From positions 1 through 13,490 of the forward strand of contig JACCSF010000064.1 in the NCBI GenBank assembly GCA_013813135.1: a DNA stretch of 13,490 nt, written 5' to 3'. The notes below the pieces were generated by a model. That model searched no databases. It worked only from the letters and a program-made list of their open reading frames with translations, and was not told the DNA's origin. Position numbers and translations under genes: made by a program. Below, in pieces: positions 1 to 8,606 of this stretch (the stretch's first letter is position 1; every line of letters begins with the position of its first letter). This DNA comes from Thermoleophilaceae bacterium. GTDB taxonomy: Bacteria > Actinomycetota > Thermoleophilia > Solirubrobacterales > Thermoleophilaceae.

Positions 1-311
1 GCAGCCTGTCGGGCGGCGAGCAGCAGATGTGCGCGATCGCCCGCGGGCTCATGAGCAGCCCCGCCCTGATCATGATCGACGAGCTGTCGCTGGGATTGGC
101 GCCCAAGCTCGTGGACGAGATAGTCGAACGGCTGCGCACCGTGGCAGAGGACGGCACGGCCGTGCTGCTGGTCGATCAGGACGTGGATGCCGCGTTGCGG
201 CTGGCGGCCCGGGGGTACGTGCTCGAAACCGGACGCATCGTTGTGAGTGGCCCGAGCGCGGAGCTGCTCGAGGACGAGCGCGTCCGGGAGGCGTACCTGA
301 GCGTGGCATAG
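1..311 (+). CDS. Branched-chain amino acid-type ABC transporter ATP-binding protein (LivF-like), C-terminal part
   Basis: Only the last 102 or so codons are in the window; the reading frame is open at base 3 and ends with TAG at 309-311. The visible part starts in the ABC signature (SLSGGEQQM), followed by the Walker B segment LIMIDELSLGLAP, where the usual DEPS is DELS but the catalytic Glu is kept. The switch region reads LLVDQD, like the VEQN of LivF proteins rather than the His of most ABC ATPases. The end (YVLETGRIVVSGPSAELL then VREAYLSVA) is the characteristic LivF C-terminus, so the gene ends normally. LivF proteins power import of branched-chain amino acids, or of urea or other small solutes, with LivG and LivHM, whose genes should lie upstream. 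The substrate cannot be told from this part. The stop lies 147 bases before narG on the same strand, so read-through transcription into nar is possible. Confidence 0.9.
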   Translation, partial: SLSGGEQQMCAIARGLMSSPALIMIDELSLGLAPKLVDEIVERLRTVAEDGTAVLLVDQDVDAALRLAARGYVLETGRIVVSGPSAELLEDERVREAYLSVA

Positions 312-404
312 GTGCTCTACTCGACTTCGGACGAGGCCTACCTGCCAGGGCTCGCGCACGCGGATGCGGTTATTCTCCCGCCGACCATGGAGGAAAGAGC
401 CGCA

Positions 405-458
405 GTGTGCTCCGCCGGGCGACCTGCGGTTCTTTCGAGTTCTTGCCTCGGGGGCTGA
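405..458 (+). CDS. Possible 17-residue leader peptide ahead of narG
   Basis: A GTG at 405 has a good Shine-Dalgarno match AGGAAAG at 391-397. It opens a 17-codon frame (residues VCSAGRPAVLSSSCLGG, the first read as Met) ending with TGA at 456-458, directly against the narG ATG at 459. The frame can be extended upstream to ATG 387 (23 aa) or to GTG 312 (48 aa), immediately after the livF-like stop. narG itself has only a weak run of G at 450-454 just before its start, so translation of this little frame could carry ribosomes onto narG. No known family is recognised and the frame may be chance in GC-rich DNA. The arrangement is seen directly; the coupling role is inferred. Confidence 0.25.
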   Translation: MCSAGRPAVLSSSCLGG

Positions 459-3400
459 ATGGGACGCGCTGAAACCTCGCTGCTTCGCGCGCACCAGTTC
501 CTGCGCAGGGGGCCGGTCTCCGAGGAGGGGTGGAGTCAGCTCGTGGCCAAGGGGCGCGAGTGGGAGGCGTCGTATCGCGGCCGCTGGCAGCACGACAAGG
601 TCGTCCGTTCGACCCACGGGGTGAACTGCACGGGCTCGTGCTCGTGGCAGGTGTTCGTCAAGGACGGGATTATCACGTGGGAGACCCAGGCGGTGGACTA
701 CCCGTCGGTGGGCCCGGACATGCCTGAGTACGAGCCGCGCGGCTGTCCCCGCGGCGCGTCGTTCTCCTGGTACACGTACTCGCCGCTGCGCGTGAAGTAC
801 CCCTACGTCCGCGGCAGCCTGCTGGAGATGTACCGCGAGGCGCTGGGTCGGCACGGCGATCCGGTCGAGGCCTGGGCGGAGATAGTCGAGGATCCCGAGA
901 GGGCACGCCTCTATAAGTCGCACCGCGGCAAGGGCGGCTTCGTCCGCTCCTCCTGGGACGAGGTCGCCGACCTGGTCGCCGCTGCGCACGTCCACACGAT
1001 CAAGCGCTACGGGCCGGACCGCGTCGTCGGCTTCTCGCCGATCCCGGCGATGTCGATGGCCTCCTACGCCGCCGGCACGCGCTTTCTGTCGCTGATCGGC
1101 GGCGTGATCCTCTCCTTCTACGACTGGTACGCGGACCTGCCGCCGGCGTCACCGCAGATGTGGGGCGACCAGACCGACGTGCCGGAGTCTGCTGATTGGT
1201 GGAACGCGAGCTACCTGATCATCTGGGGCACCAACCTGCCGATCACCCGCACGCCAGATGCGCACTTCATGACCGAGGCGCGCTACCGGGGGCAGAAGGT
1301 CGTTGTGGTCTCGCCGGATTTCTCAGACCACACGAAGTTCGCCGACCAGTGGCTTCCGGCGCAGCCCGGCACCGACGCCGCGCTGGCGATGGCCATGGGC
1401 CATGTGATCCTCAAGGAGTTCTACGTCGACCGGCAGGTCCCGTACTTCCAGACCTACGCGCGCCGCTTCACCGACCTGTCGATGCTCGTGACGCTGCGCG
1501 AGCGAGAGGACGCCCACGTGCCGGATCGCTTCCTGCGCGCCGCCGACCTCGACGGCCACGGCGGCGAGCACGCCGAGTGGAAGACCGTCGTGCTGGACGC
1601 GGTCACCGGCGAGCCGGCCGTTCCAAACGGCTCGATCGGCGCCCGCTACGCGGCCGAGGACGAGGGCCGCTGGAACCTCGACCTCGGCGAGCTCGAGCCG
1701 GCGCTCACCCTCCACGGCCGGCACGAGGAGTCGGTGGCGGTCGACCTGCCGCGGTTTCGACGTCGGGGCGACGGAGGGCGGCAGCGTGCTGCGCCGCGGC
1801 GTGCCGGCGATCCGCGTCGCGGGATGCCTGGTGACGACGGTCTTCGACCTGATGCTCGCGCAGTACGGCGTCGAGCGCGAGGGCCTGCCGGGCGACTGGC
1901 CGGCCGGCTACGACGATCCCGAGCAGCCGTACACGCCCGCGTGGCAGGAGGAGATCACCTCCGTCGACGCCAGGCTCGCCATCCGCATCGCGCGGGAGTT
2001 CGCGCGCAACGCCGAGCAGACGAATGGCCGCTCGATGATCTGCATGGGCGCGGGCACCAACCACTGGTATCACTCCGACCAGACCTACCGGACGTTTCTC
2101 AGCCTGCTGGTGCTGTGCGGCTGCGAGGGGGTGAACGGCGGCGGCTGGGCCCACTACGTGGGGCAGGAGAAGGTGCGCCCGTTCACGGGCTGGCAGTCGC
2201 TGGCGTTCGCGCTCGACTGGACGCGTCCGCCGCGCCAGCAGGCCGCTACGCCGTTCTGGTACATGGCGTCCGACCAGTGGCGCTACGAGGGCTTCTCGGC
2301 CGAGGAGCTCGCCTCCCCGCTCGGCCGCGGCCTCTTCACCGGTCGCCAGTTCGCCGACTGCAACGCGCTCGCGGCGCGGCTGGGCTGGATGCCGTCGTTC
2401 CCGAGCTTTGACCGCAACCCCCTCGATCTAACCGACGAGGCCAAGCGCGCCGGCGTGCCGGCGGCCGAGCACGTAGTGCGCGAGCTTCGCGAGGGGCGGC
2501 TGCACTTTGCCGCGGAGGACCCGGACGCCCCCGAGAACTTCCCGCGCGTGCTCACCGTCTGGCGGGCGAACGTGCTCGGGTCCTCGGGCAAGGGCCACGA
2601 GTACATCCTCAAGCACCTGCTCGGCACGACCGAGTCGGCCCAGAGCGCGGACGAGACCCCGCCCGAGCTGCGGCCCGCCGAGGTCGTCTGGCGCGACGAG
2701 GCCCCAGAGGGCAAGCTCGACCTGCTGACGACGATCGACTTCCGGATGACGGGCAACTGCCTGTTCTCCGACGTCGTGCTGCCGGCGGCGACCTGGTACG
2801 AGAAGTACGACCTCTCCTCGACCGACATGCACCCGTTCGTACACGCCTTCAGCCAGGCGATCCCGCCGCCCTGGGAGGCGAAGACCGACTGGGGTGCCTT
2901 CCAGCGCATCGGGGCGTCGTTCTCGCGACTGGCGGCGAAGCACCTCGGGGTGCGCCGTGACCTGATCGCCGCCCCGCTCCTGCACGACACGCCGGACGAG
3001 ATCGCCCAGCCGTACGGCGAGGTGCGCGACTGGAAGGCCGGCGAGTGCGAGCCGGTCCCGGGGCGGACGATGCCGAAGCTGATCGAGGTCGAGCGCGACT
3101 ATGGCGCGGTGGCCGAGAAGATGGCGGCGCTCGGCCCGCTGCTCGAGGAGCAGGGCAACGCCGTCAAGGGCGCGAGCTGGAAGCCGGTCGAGGAGGTCGA
3201 CTACCTGCGCCGCAAGAACGGCGTCGTGCGCGGCGGCGCCGGTGACGGCCAGCCCTCGCTCGAGCTCGCCGAGCAGGCGTGCGAGGCGATCCTGGCGCTC
3301 TCAGGGACGACCAACGGACGGATCGCCGTCGAGGGCTTCCGCTCGCTGGAGAAGCGCGTGGGCCTGCCGCTGGCCGACCTCGCCGAGCCGCGCGCCGGGG

Positions 3401-4128
3401 ACCGGATCACGTTTCAGGACACCCAGACCCAGCCGCGCACGGTGCTCACCTCGCCCGAGTGGTCGGGAATCGAGGCGCACGGCCGCCGCTACGCGCCGTT
3501 CACGATCAACGTCGAGCGCCTCAAGCCCTGGCACACGCTGAGCGGGCGCCAGCACTTCTACCTCGACCACGCCTGGATCCAGGAGCTCGGCGACGGCCTG
3601 CCGACGTTCCATCCGCCGCTTCACTACCGCCGCCACTTCGGCGAGCAGGGGCTGCGCGAGGAGGGGCGGCTCGAGGTCACGCTGCGCTACCTGACGCCAC
3701 ACTCGAAGTGGTCGATCCACTCCGAGTACCAGGACAACCTGCACATGCTCACGCTGTTCCGCGGCGGACCGGTGATCTGGATGAGCCGCGAGGACGCCGA
3801 GCGGATCGGCGTGCGCGACAACGATTGGATCGAGGCATATAACCGCAATGGCGTGATCGCCTGCCGGGCCGTGGTCACGCATCGGGTGCCCGAGGGCACG
3901 TGTCTCATGTACCACGCCAAGGACCGCCACGTGAACGTCCCGCGCACCGAGCTGAACGACAAGCGCGGCGGCACGAACAACTCGCTCACCCGCATCGTGA
4001 TGAAGCCCAGCCACTTCATCGGCGGCTACGCCCAGCTGTGCTTCGGCTTCAACTACTACGGGCCGACCGGCTCGCAGCGCGACGAGGTCACGGTCATCCG
4101 CAAGCGCTCCCAGGAGGTCGTCTACTGA
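459..4128 (+). CDS. narG: Respiratory nitrate reductase alpha subunit NarG, interrupted by one single-base frameshift
   Basis: Catalytic subunit of membrane-bound nitrate reductase; it carries Mo-bisMGD and reduces nitrate to nitrite in the cytoplasm. With one base removed at 1755-1757 the product is 1222 residues, the usual NarG length. The N-terminal part has the FS0 iron-sulfur ligands His53, Cys57, Cys61 and Cys96 (STHGVNCTGSCSW ... RGCPRGASFSW) and the Mo ligand Asp222 in FYDWYADLPPASP. The C-terminal part has SGKGHEYILKHLLGT, TWYEKYDLSSTDMHPF and a cofactor-binding end with YHAKDRHVN and GGYAQLCFGFNYYG. Read literally, the first frame leaves NarG after Phe433 (TTT 1755-1757) and runs out of frame to a stop at 2411, while the true continuation lies one frame over from about 1756 to the TGA at 4126-4128. 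Both halves are fully conserved, so the indel is recent, a sequence error, or recoded. Start ATG 459 fits the E. coli N-terminus. The stop overlaps the narH ATG by one base. Confidence 0.93.
1755..1757 (+). other. Frameshift point in narG (extra T in TTT)
   Basis: Before this point the NarG frame reads ...VAVDLPRF; after it the frame one base later reads DVGATEGGSVLRRGVP and then LVTTVFDLMLAQYGV, a continuous match to NarG. The codons are CGG TTT CGA in the upstream frame; dropping one T gives CGG TTC GAC and restores the protein with no residue lost. The site is a short T run, which fits a sequencing or assembly indel. It also fits a +1 slip, because Phe-tRNA can re-pair from UUU to UUC. Confidence 0.88.
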
Positions 4129-5765
4129 TGCACGTCAAGGCCCAGGTCGGGATGGTCATGAACCTCGACAAGTGCATCGGCTGTCACACCTGCAGCGTGA
4201 CCTGCAAGCAGGTCTGGACCAATCGCCACGGCGCCGAGTACATCTGGTTCAACAACGTCGAGACGAAGCCCGGGGTCGGCTACCCGAAGCGCTGGGAGGA
4301 CCAGGAGGAGTGGCAGGGCGGCTGGGAGCTCGACCGCAAGGGTCGCCTTCGCCTCAAGGCCGGTGGGCGGCTGAAGAAGCTGCTGCAGATCTTCTGGAAC
4401 CCCGACCTGCCCGAAATCGACGACTACTACGAACCCTGGACCTACGACTACGAGAAGCTGACCACGGCGCCGCTCTCCGAGCACGACCCCGTGGCCCGCC
4501 CCAAGTCGCAGCTCACCGGCAAGGACATGAGCATCAAGTGGGGTCCGAACTGGGACGACGACCTCGCCGGAGCGCCGGAGCACGCCCTCCGCGACCCCGA
4601 CCTCGAGGGGCTCGGCGAGCAGGTCAAGCTCGAGTACGAGCAGGCGTTCATGTTCTACCTGCCGCGGATCTGCGAGCACTGCCTGAACCCCTCCTGCGTC
4701 GCCTCGTGCCCGTCGGGGGCGATGTACAAGCGCGAGGAGGACGGGATCGTGCTGGTCGACCAGGAGAAGTGCCGGGGATGGCGCTTCTGCGTCTCGGGCT
4801 GCCCCTACAAGAAGGTCTACTTCAACCACAACACCGGCAAGGCCGAGAAGTGCACACTCTGCTACCCGCGCATCGAGGCGGGGCAGCCGACGATCTGCTC
4901 AGAGACCTGCGTCGGGCGCCTGCGCTACCTCGGCCTCGTCCTCTACGACGCGGATCGGGTCGAGGAGGCCGCCTCGACACCGGACGAGAAGGATCTGCTC
5001 GACGCACAGCTCGGCGTCTTCCTCGACCCGGAGGATCCCGAGGTGCGCGCCCAAGCATCGCGCGACGGCATCCCCGACGACTGGATCGAGGCCGCGCGCC
5101 GCTCGCCGGTGCACGCCCTGGCGCTGCGCTATCGCGTCGCGCTGCCGCTGCATCCGGAGTTCCGCACGCTGCCGATGGTCTGGTACGTGCCGCCGCTGTC
5201 GCCGGTCGCGAACGCCTTCGAGCACGCCGAGCCCGGCGACCCGGACGACGTGTTCCCCGCCATCGACGCGCTGCGGATACCGGTCGACTACCTGGCCAAC
5301 CTGCTGTCGGCCGGCGACGCGGAGGTGATCCGCGGCGTTCTCAAGCGGCTCGCCGCGATGCGCTCCTACATGCGCCGCAAGGAGGTCGGCAGGCGACCGG
5401 ACGCCGGCCTGGCCGAGGCGGCCGGGATGGAGCCGGCCGACGTCGAGGCTATGTACCGGCTGCTCGCGATCGCCAAGTACGAGGATCGCTACGTGATCCC
5501 CCAGGCGCACACCGAGCTGGCCGGCCGGCTGATGGAGCAGCAGGGCACCTGCGGGCTCGACTTCGAGGGCGGTCCCGGCAACTGCGGGGCGGTGCCGGCG
5601 AGCGAGCCGGCGACGAACGAGAGCTTCATGCTCACCGACATGGCGGAGGGCCGAATGCCTGCCGAGGCGGCCGCGAACGACGAGCCCGACGACCAGCCCT
5701 TGCGACTCAACATCGTCGAGATGCTCGAGCGCGGCTCGCGGGCGGCACCCGAAGCCGAGGCCTGA
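4128..5765 (+). CDS. narH: Respiratory nitrate reductase beta subunit NarH (four iron-sulfur clusters)
   Basis: Electron-transfer subunit that wires NarI hemes to NarG. The 545-residue product has all four ferredoxin-like clusters at nearly the E. coli positions: Cys16, 19, 22, 26 (KCIGCHTCSVTCK), Cys182, 185, 190, 194 (CEHCLNPSCVASC), Cys215, Trp218, Cys221, Cys225 (CRGWRFCVSGC), and Cys242, 245, 257, 261 (KCTLC ... CSETC). The Trp in place of a Cys in the third set is the hallmark of the [3Fe-4S] cluster of NarH. The C-terminal tail after about residue 490 is longer than in E. coli (512 aa total there) and acidic, as seen in actinobacterial NarH. The ATG lies in the narG stop (TGATG, 4126-4130), and the stop overlaps the narJ start in the same way, indicating coupled translation. 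No signal peptide, consistent with a cytoplasmic-side subunit. Confidence 0.96.
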   Translation: MHVKAQVGMVMNLDKCIGCHTCSVTCKQVWTNRHGAEYIWFNNVETKPGVGYPKRWEDQEEWQGGWELDRKGRLRLKAGGRLKKLLQIFWNPDLPEIDDYYEPWTYDYEKLTTAPLSEHDPVARPKSQLTGKDMSIKWGPNWDDDLAGAPEHALRDPDLEGLGEQVKLEYEQAFMFYLPRICEHCLNPSCVASCPSGAMYKREEDGIVLVDQEKCRGWRFCVSGCPYKKVYFNHNTGKAEKCTLCYPRIEAGQPTICSETCVGRLRYLGLVLYDADRVEEAASTPDEKDLLDAQLGVFLDPEDPEVRAQASRDGIPDDWIEAARRSPVHALALRYRVALPLHPEFRTLPMVWYVPPLSPVANAFEHAEPGDPDDVFPAIDALRIPVDYLANLLSAGDAEVIRGVLKRLAAMRSYMRRKEVGRRPDAGLAEAAGMEPADVEAMYRLLAIAKYEDRYVIPQAHTELAGRLMEQQGTCGLDFEGGPGNCGAVPASEPATNESFMLTDMAEGRMPAEAAANDEPDDQPLRLNIVEMLERGSRAAPEAEA

Positions 5766-6421
5766 TGGCGCGGCTTCGGCAGGGCCGGGCCCCGGCGTCG
5801 TCCCCGACTGCCTACAAGGTCATATCGCTGCTGCTGCAGTACCCCGACGAGCGGCTGCTGGGCGCACGTGACGAGATCCTCGCCGCGGTCGCCAGGCTGC
5901 CCCTGTCGCGCCAGAAGGAGTCGATCGAGCGCTTCTGCGCCTACTGGGCCGCCGGCTCGCCGATCGAGCTCGCCCAGCGCTACGTCGAGGTCTTCGACCT
6001 GCAGAAGCGCGCCGGCCTCTACCTGACCTTCTACGGCCACGGCGACAAGCGCCAGCGCGGCATGGCACTACTGCGGCTGAAGAAGCTCTACCGGGCGGCC
6101 GGCTTTCCGCTTGAGGGCCGCGAGCTCTCCGACTACCTGCCGGTGATGCTCGAGTTCGCAGCCCTCGCGTCGCCCGAGCAGGGAGAGACCTTGCTGCGCG
6201 AGCACAGGTCGGCGATCGAGCTCGTCCGCATGAGCCTCCGCGACCAGGAAAGCCCCTACGCGCACCTGCTCGACGCCGTCTGCGCCGGGCTGCCGGAGCT
6301 CTCGGCGGCTGAGCGCGCCGGCGTCACCGAGCTCGTGCGCGAGGGCCCGCCGACCGAGCAGGTCAGGCTCGAGCCGTTCGCCCCGCCCGAGGTCATGCCG
6401 AGCACCGCGCCGCGGCGATGA
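5765..6421 (+). CDS. narJ: Nitrate reductase molybdenum cofactor assembly chaperone NarJ
   Basis: Dedicated chaperone of the NarJ/DmsD/TorD family. It binds the N-terminus of apo-NarG and holds the NarGH complex until the molybdenum cofactor and FS0 cluster are in place; it is not part of the final enzyme. The 218-residue product is all-helical in character, with the family core at about residues 70-145: YVEVFDLQKRAGLYLTFY, then GDKRQRGMALLRLKKLYRAAGF and a DYLPVMLEF segment. The N-terminus (SLLLQYPDERLL at about 21-32) is also typical. The start ATG 5765 overlaps the narH TGA by one base; no other in-frame start fits as well. The stop TGA 6419-6421 overlaps the narI ATG. Length is close to other actinobacterial NarJ and slightly shorter than E. 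coli (236). Confidence 0.94.
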   Translation: MARLRQGRAPASSPTAYKVISLLLQYPDERLLGARDEILAAVARLPLSRQKESIERFCAYWAAGSPIELAQRYVEVFDLQKRAGLYLTFYGHGDKRQRGMALLRLKKLYRAAGFPLEGRELSDYLPVMLEFAALASPEQGETLLREHRSAIELVRMSLRDQESPYAHLLDAVCAGLPELSAAERAGVTELVREGPPTEQVRLEPFAPPEVMPSTAPRR

Positions 6422-7122
6422 GCGCCGGAGCGCTGCTGCTGTGGGTGGTGATCCCCTACGTCGCGCTCACGATCTTCGTTGTCGGCCACGTCTGGCGCTA
6501 CCGCCGGGATCAGTTCATGTGGACCAGCCGCTCGACGCAGATGCTCGAGAGCCGCTGGCTGCGCTGGGGCAGCACGCTCTTCCACTACGGCACCTTCCTG
6601 GCGATCGGGGGCCACGTGATCGGCATCGCCATCCCGGCCGCCGTCCCCGACGCGTTCGGAATCGACGAGGAGGGCTACCACCTGATCTCGGTCTCCGCGG
6701 GAACGCTGGCCGGCGTGCTCGTGCTCGCCGGCTTCGTCATCCTGCTCTACCGGCGACTCCGCTTCCCGCGCGTCGCCGCCACCACCACGCGCACCGACCT
6801 CGTCGCGTACGGCGCGCTCACCGTCGCGCTCGTCACCGGCGTCATCGCCACAAGCGGCTGGAACCTGTTCGTCAGCGGCTACGACTACCGCGAGACGGTC
6901 GCGCCGTGGTTCCGCGGGATCTTCCTGCTCGACCCGAACCCCGAGCTGATGACCGAGCCGCCGCTGATCTACCAGATCCACGCGCTCTCGGCCTGGCTTC
7001 TCTACGCGGTCTGGCCGTTCACGCGGCTCGTGCACGCCTGGAGCTTCCCGATCCAGTACCTCGGACGCCCCTACATCCTCTACCGCCGCCGCTACGCGCC
7101 CGCGCGCACAGGAGGAGGATGA
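6418..7122 (+). CDS. narI: Respiratory nitrate reductase gamma subunit NarI (diheme cytochrome b)
   Basis: Membrane anchor that oxidises quinol and passes electrons through two hemes b to NarH. The 234-residue product has five hydrophobic segments, at about residues 5-24, 52-74, 90-111, 128-147 and 184-204. The four axial heme ligands are present: His56 and His66 in the second segment (FHYGTFLAIGGH) and His188 and His206 in the fifth (YQIHALSAWLLYAVWPFTRL then VHAW). The ATG overlaps the narJ stop (ATGA, 6418-6421). The final codons include GGAGGAGG at 7111-7118, a strong ribosome binding site for the gene that begins at 7119. Confidence 0.95.
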   Translation: MSAGALLLWVVIPYVALTIFVVGHVWRYRRDQFMWTSRSTQMLESRWLRWGSTLFHYGTFLAIGGHVIGIAIPAAVPDAFGIDEEGYHLISVSAGTLAGVLVLAGFVILLYRRLRFPRVAATTTRTDLVAYGALTVALVTGVIATSGWNLFVSGYDYRETVAPWFRGIFLLDPNPELMTEPPLIYQIHALSAWLLYAVWPFTRLVHAWSFPIQYLGRPYILYRRRYAPARTGGG

Positions 7123-7355
7123 GCGGCGAGCGGGCCGCCAACCCGGGGCTCGAGCTGGCGGTCAGCGTCATCCGCGACGGCGCTCGCGACCAGCCCTGCC
7201 CCGCCTGCGGCGACCGCCTCGGTGACTGCCGGGTCGAGCTCCGTGACGTCGAGCTCGACCGGCTCAGCGCCGAGATCAGCTGCGCCGCATGCGGCGCGAG
7301 CCACCTGATCACCGCTTCGCCCGCCTCCGAAGACGGGTCCGCGAGCATCCAATGA
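7119..7355 (+). CDS. Small zinc-ribbon protein embedded between narI and narK
   Basis: A 78-residue protein with two cysteine pairs: CPACG at residues 27-31 and CAACG at about 55-59, a pattern that usually holds one zinc (zinc ribbon). A further Cys lies at about residue 37 and a His two residues after the second knuckle (CAACGASH). The region between the knuckles is charged and strand-like (RVELRDVELDRLSAEISC). There is no membrane segment or signal peptide. The start is well supported: GGAGGAGG lies immediately upstream, the ATG overlaps the narI stop, and the TGA overlaps the narK ATG, so it belongs to the operon. It is not a standard nar gene and I do not recognise a named family. A role in assembly of the reductase, in metal or redox sensing, or in regulation are all possible, and none is shown. 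Confidence 0.82.
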   Translation: MSGERAANPGLELAVSVIRDGARDQPCPACGDRLGDCRVELRDVELDRLSAEISCAACGASHLITASPASEDGSASIQ

Positions 7356-8602
7356 CCGCCGGCGCATTGAGCGACGACGCCGGCGGCACCGCCGGCGAAG
7401 GGCCCGGTCGCGGGCAGATGCTGGTCCTGGCGACGGTCGCCTTCACGAGCTGCTTCTACGCGTGGAGCCTGCTGGGTCCGCTGGGCCCCGACCTCCAGGA
7501 TCGACTGGCGCTGTCGGAGCTCGAGCTGTCGGCGATGGTCGCCGTGCCGGTGCTGCTCGGCTCCCTCATGCGTATCCCGCTCGGGTTCCTGACCGACCGC
7601 CACGGCGGGCGGCTCATCTTCTCGGCGCTTATGGCCTGGACGATCCTCCCGCTGCTCGCCCTCGCCGTGTGGCACGAGAGCTACCCGACACTAATCGCCC
7701 TCAGCTTCCTGCTCGGCTTCGCCGGTGCCTCCTTCGCCGTCGGTGTCCCGTTCGTCTCCCGGTGGTACCCGCCAGCGCAGCAGGGATACGCGCTCGGCAT
7801 CTACGGCGTCGGCATGGGTGGCACCGTCCTCGCTGGACTCACCGCCCCGGCGATCGCTGACGCGTGGGGAATCGGAGCGCCGTTCCTTGTCGCCGCGGCG
7901 CTGCTCGCCATCGCCGCCGCCGCCTTTGCCATCGTCGCCCGGGACGCACCTGGCCGTGAAGGCTCGCCCGCACGCCCATCGATGCTCGGCTCGCTCTCGG
8001 TCTTCCGCTCCAGCGCTCGCGCCTGGGCGCTGAGCCTCTTCTACTTCGTCTCGTTCGGCGGCTTCGTCGCGATGTTCCTCTACCTGCCGAAGCTCCTGAC
8101 CGCCGTGCACGATCTCACCAAGACCGACGCCGGCGCGCGGGCCGCGGGGTTCGCGCTGCTCGCCGTCCTCGCGCGCCCGGCGGGCGGAGCGCTCGCCGAT
8201 CGCGTCGGAGCGACGCGCGTCCTCCGTGCATCGTTTGTCGCCACGACCGCGCTCGCGGCCATCCTCGCCGTCTCCTACCGCGACATGGTCCCGCTGACGG
8301 CCGCCTGCCTCACCCTCGCCGTCGCCTTCGGCCTAGGCACCGGAGCCGTGTTCAAGCTCGTGGCGGAGTGGTTTCCCGAGCAGGTCGGAAGCGTGACGGG
8401 TGTGGTCGGCGCCGCCGGCGGTCTCGGCGCCTTCTTTCCCCCACTCGTCATGGGTCTCGTCAACGCCGCCACCGGCAGCTACACGCTGGGCTTCACCCTG
8501 TTGGCCGCCGTCGCAGCCGCCGCCCTCGCCGTCCTGGTCCGAATCCACAACGGGAGGCCCGCCAACCGCACCAGGCGCCGCACGCTCCCACCCCGGGCGT
8601 GA
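7352..8602 (+). CDS. narK: Nitrate/nitrite porter of the NarK (NNP, major facilitator) family
   Basis: Imports nitrate for the cytoplasmic NarG active site, by proton symport or nitrate/nitrite exchange. The 416-residue protein has about 12 hydrophobic segments after a 22-residue soluble N-terminus. The two NNP signatures are present: ALGIYGVGMGGTVLAG at about 147-162 and GVVGAAGGLGAFFPP at about 350-364. The substrate-binding arginines expected in helices 2 and 8 correspond to Arg74 (SLMRIPLGF) and Arg275 (LARPAGGALADRVG). The MFS loop motif between helices 2 and 3 reads GFLTDRHGGR. Single-domain 12-helix form, so not a NarK1-NarK2 fusion. The start ATG 7352 overlaps the preceding stop. It is the last gene of the nar cluster; no clear terminator follows. 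Confidence 0.93.
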   Translation: MTAGALSDDAGGTAGEGPGRGQMLVLATVAFTSCFYAWSLLGPLGPDLQDRLALSELELSAMVAVPVLLGSLMRIPLGFLTDRHGGRLIFSALMAWTILPLLALAVWHESYPTLIALSFLLGFAGASFAVGVPFVSRWYPPAQQGYALGIYGVGMGGTVLAGLTAPAIADAWGIGAPFLVAAALLAIAAAAFAIVARDAPGREGSPARPSMLGSLSVFRSSARAWALSLFYFVSFGGFVAMFLYLPKLLTAVHDLTKTDAGARAAGFALLAVLARPAGGALADRVGATRVLRASFVATTALAAILAVSYRDMVPLTAACLTLAVAFGLGTGAVFKLVAEWFPEQVGSVTGVVGAAGGLGAFFPPLVMGLVNAATGSYTLGFTLLAAVAAAALAVLVRIHNGRPANRTRRRTLPPRA

Positions 8603-8606
8603 TTCG

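Noticed and set aside
459..2411. A 650-residue frame beginning as NarG and ending in Arg/Gly-rich sequence
   Set aside because: From 1758 on it is an out-of-frame reading of narG; the true continuation is one frame over, so it is not a separate truncated protein.
4172..5764. Long open frame overlapping narH and running into narJ
   Set aside because: It is the shadow of narH in another frame, Arg/Pro-rich with no domain; only the part from 5765 on (narJ) is real.
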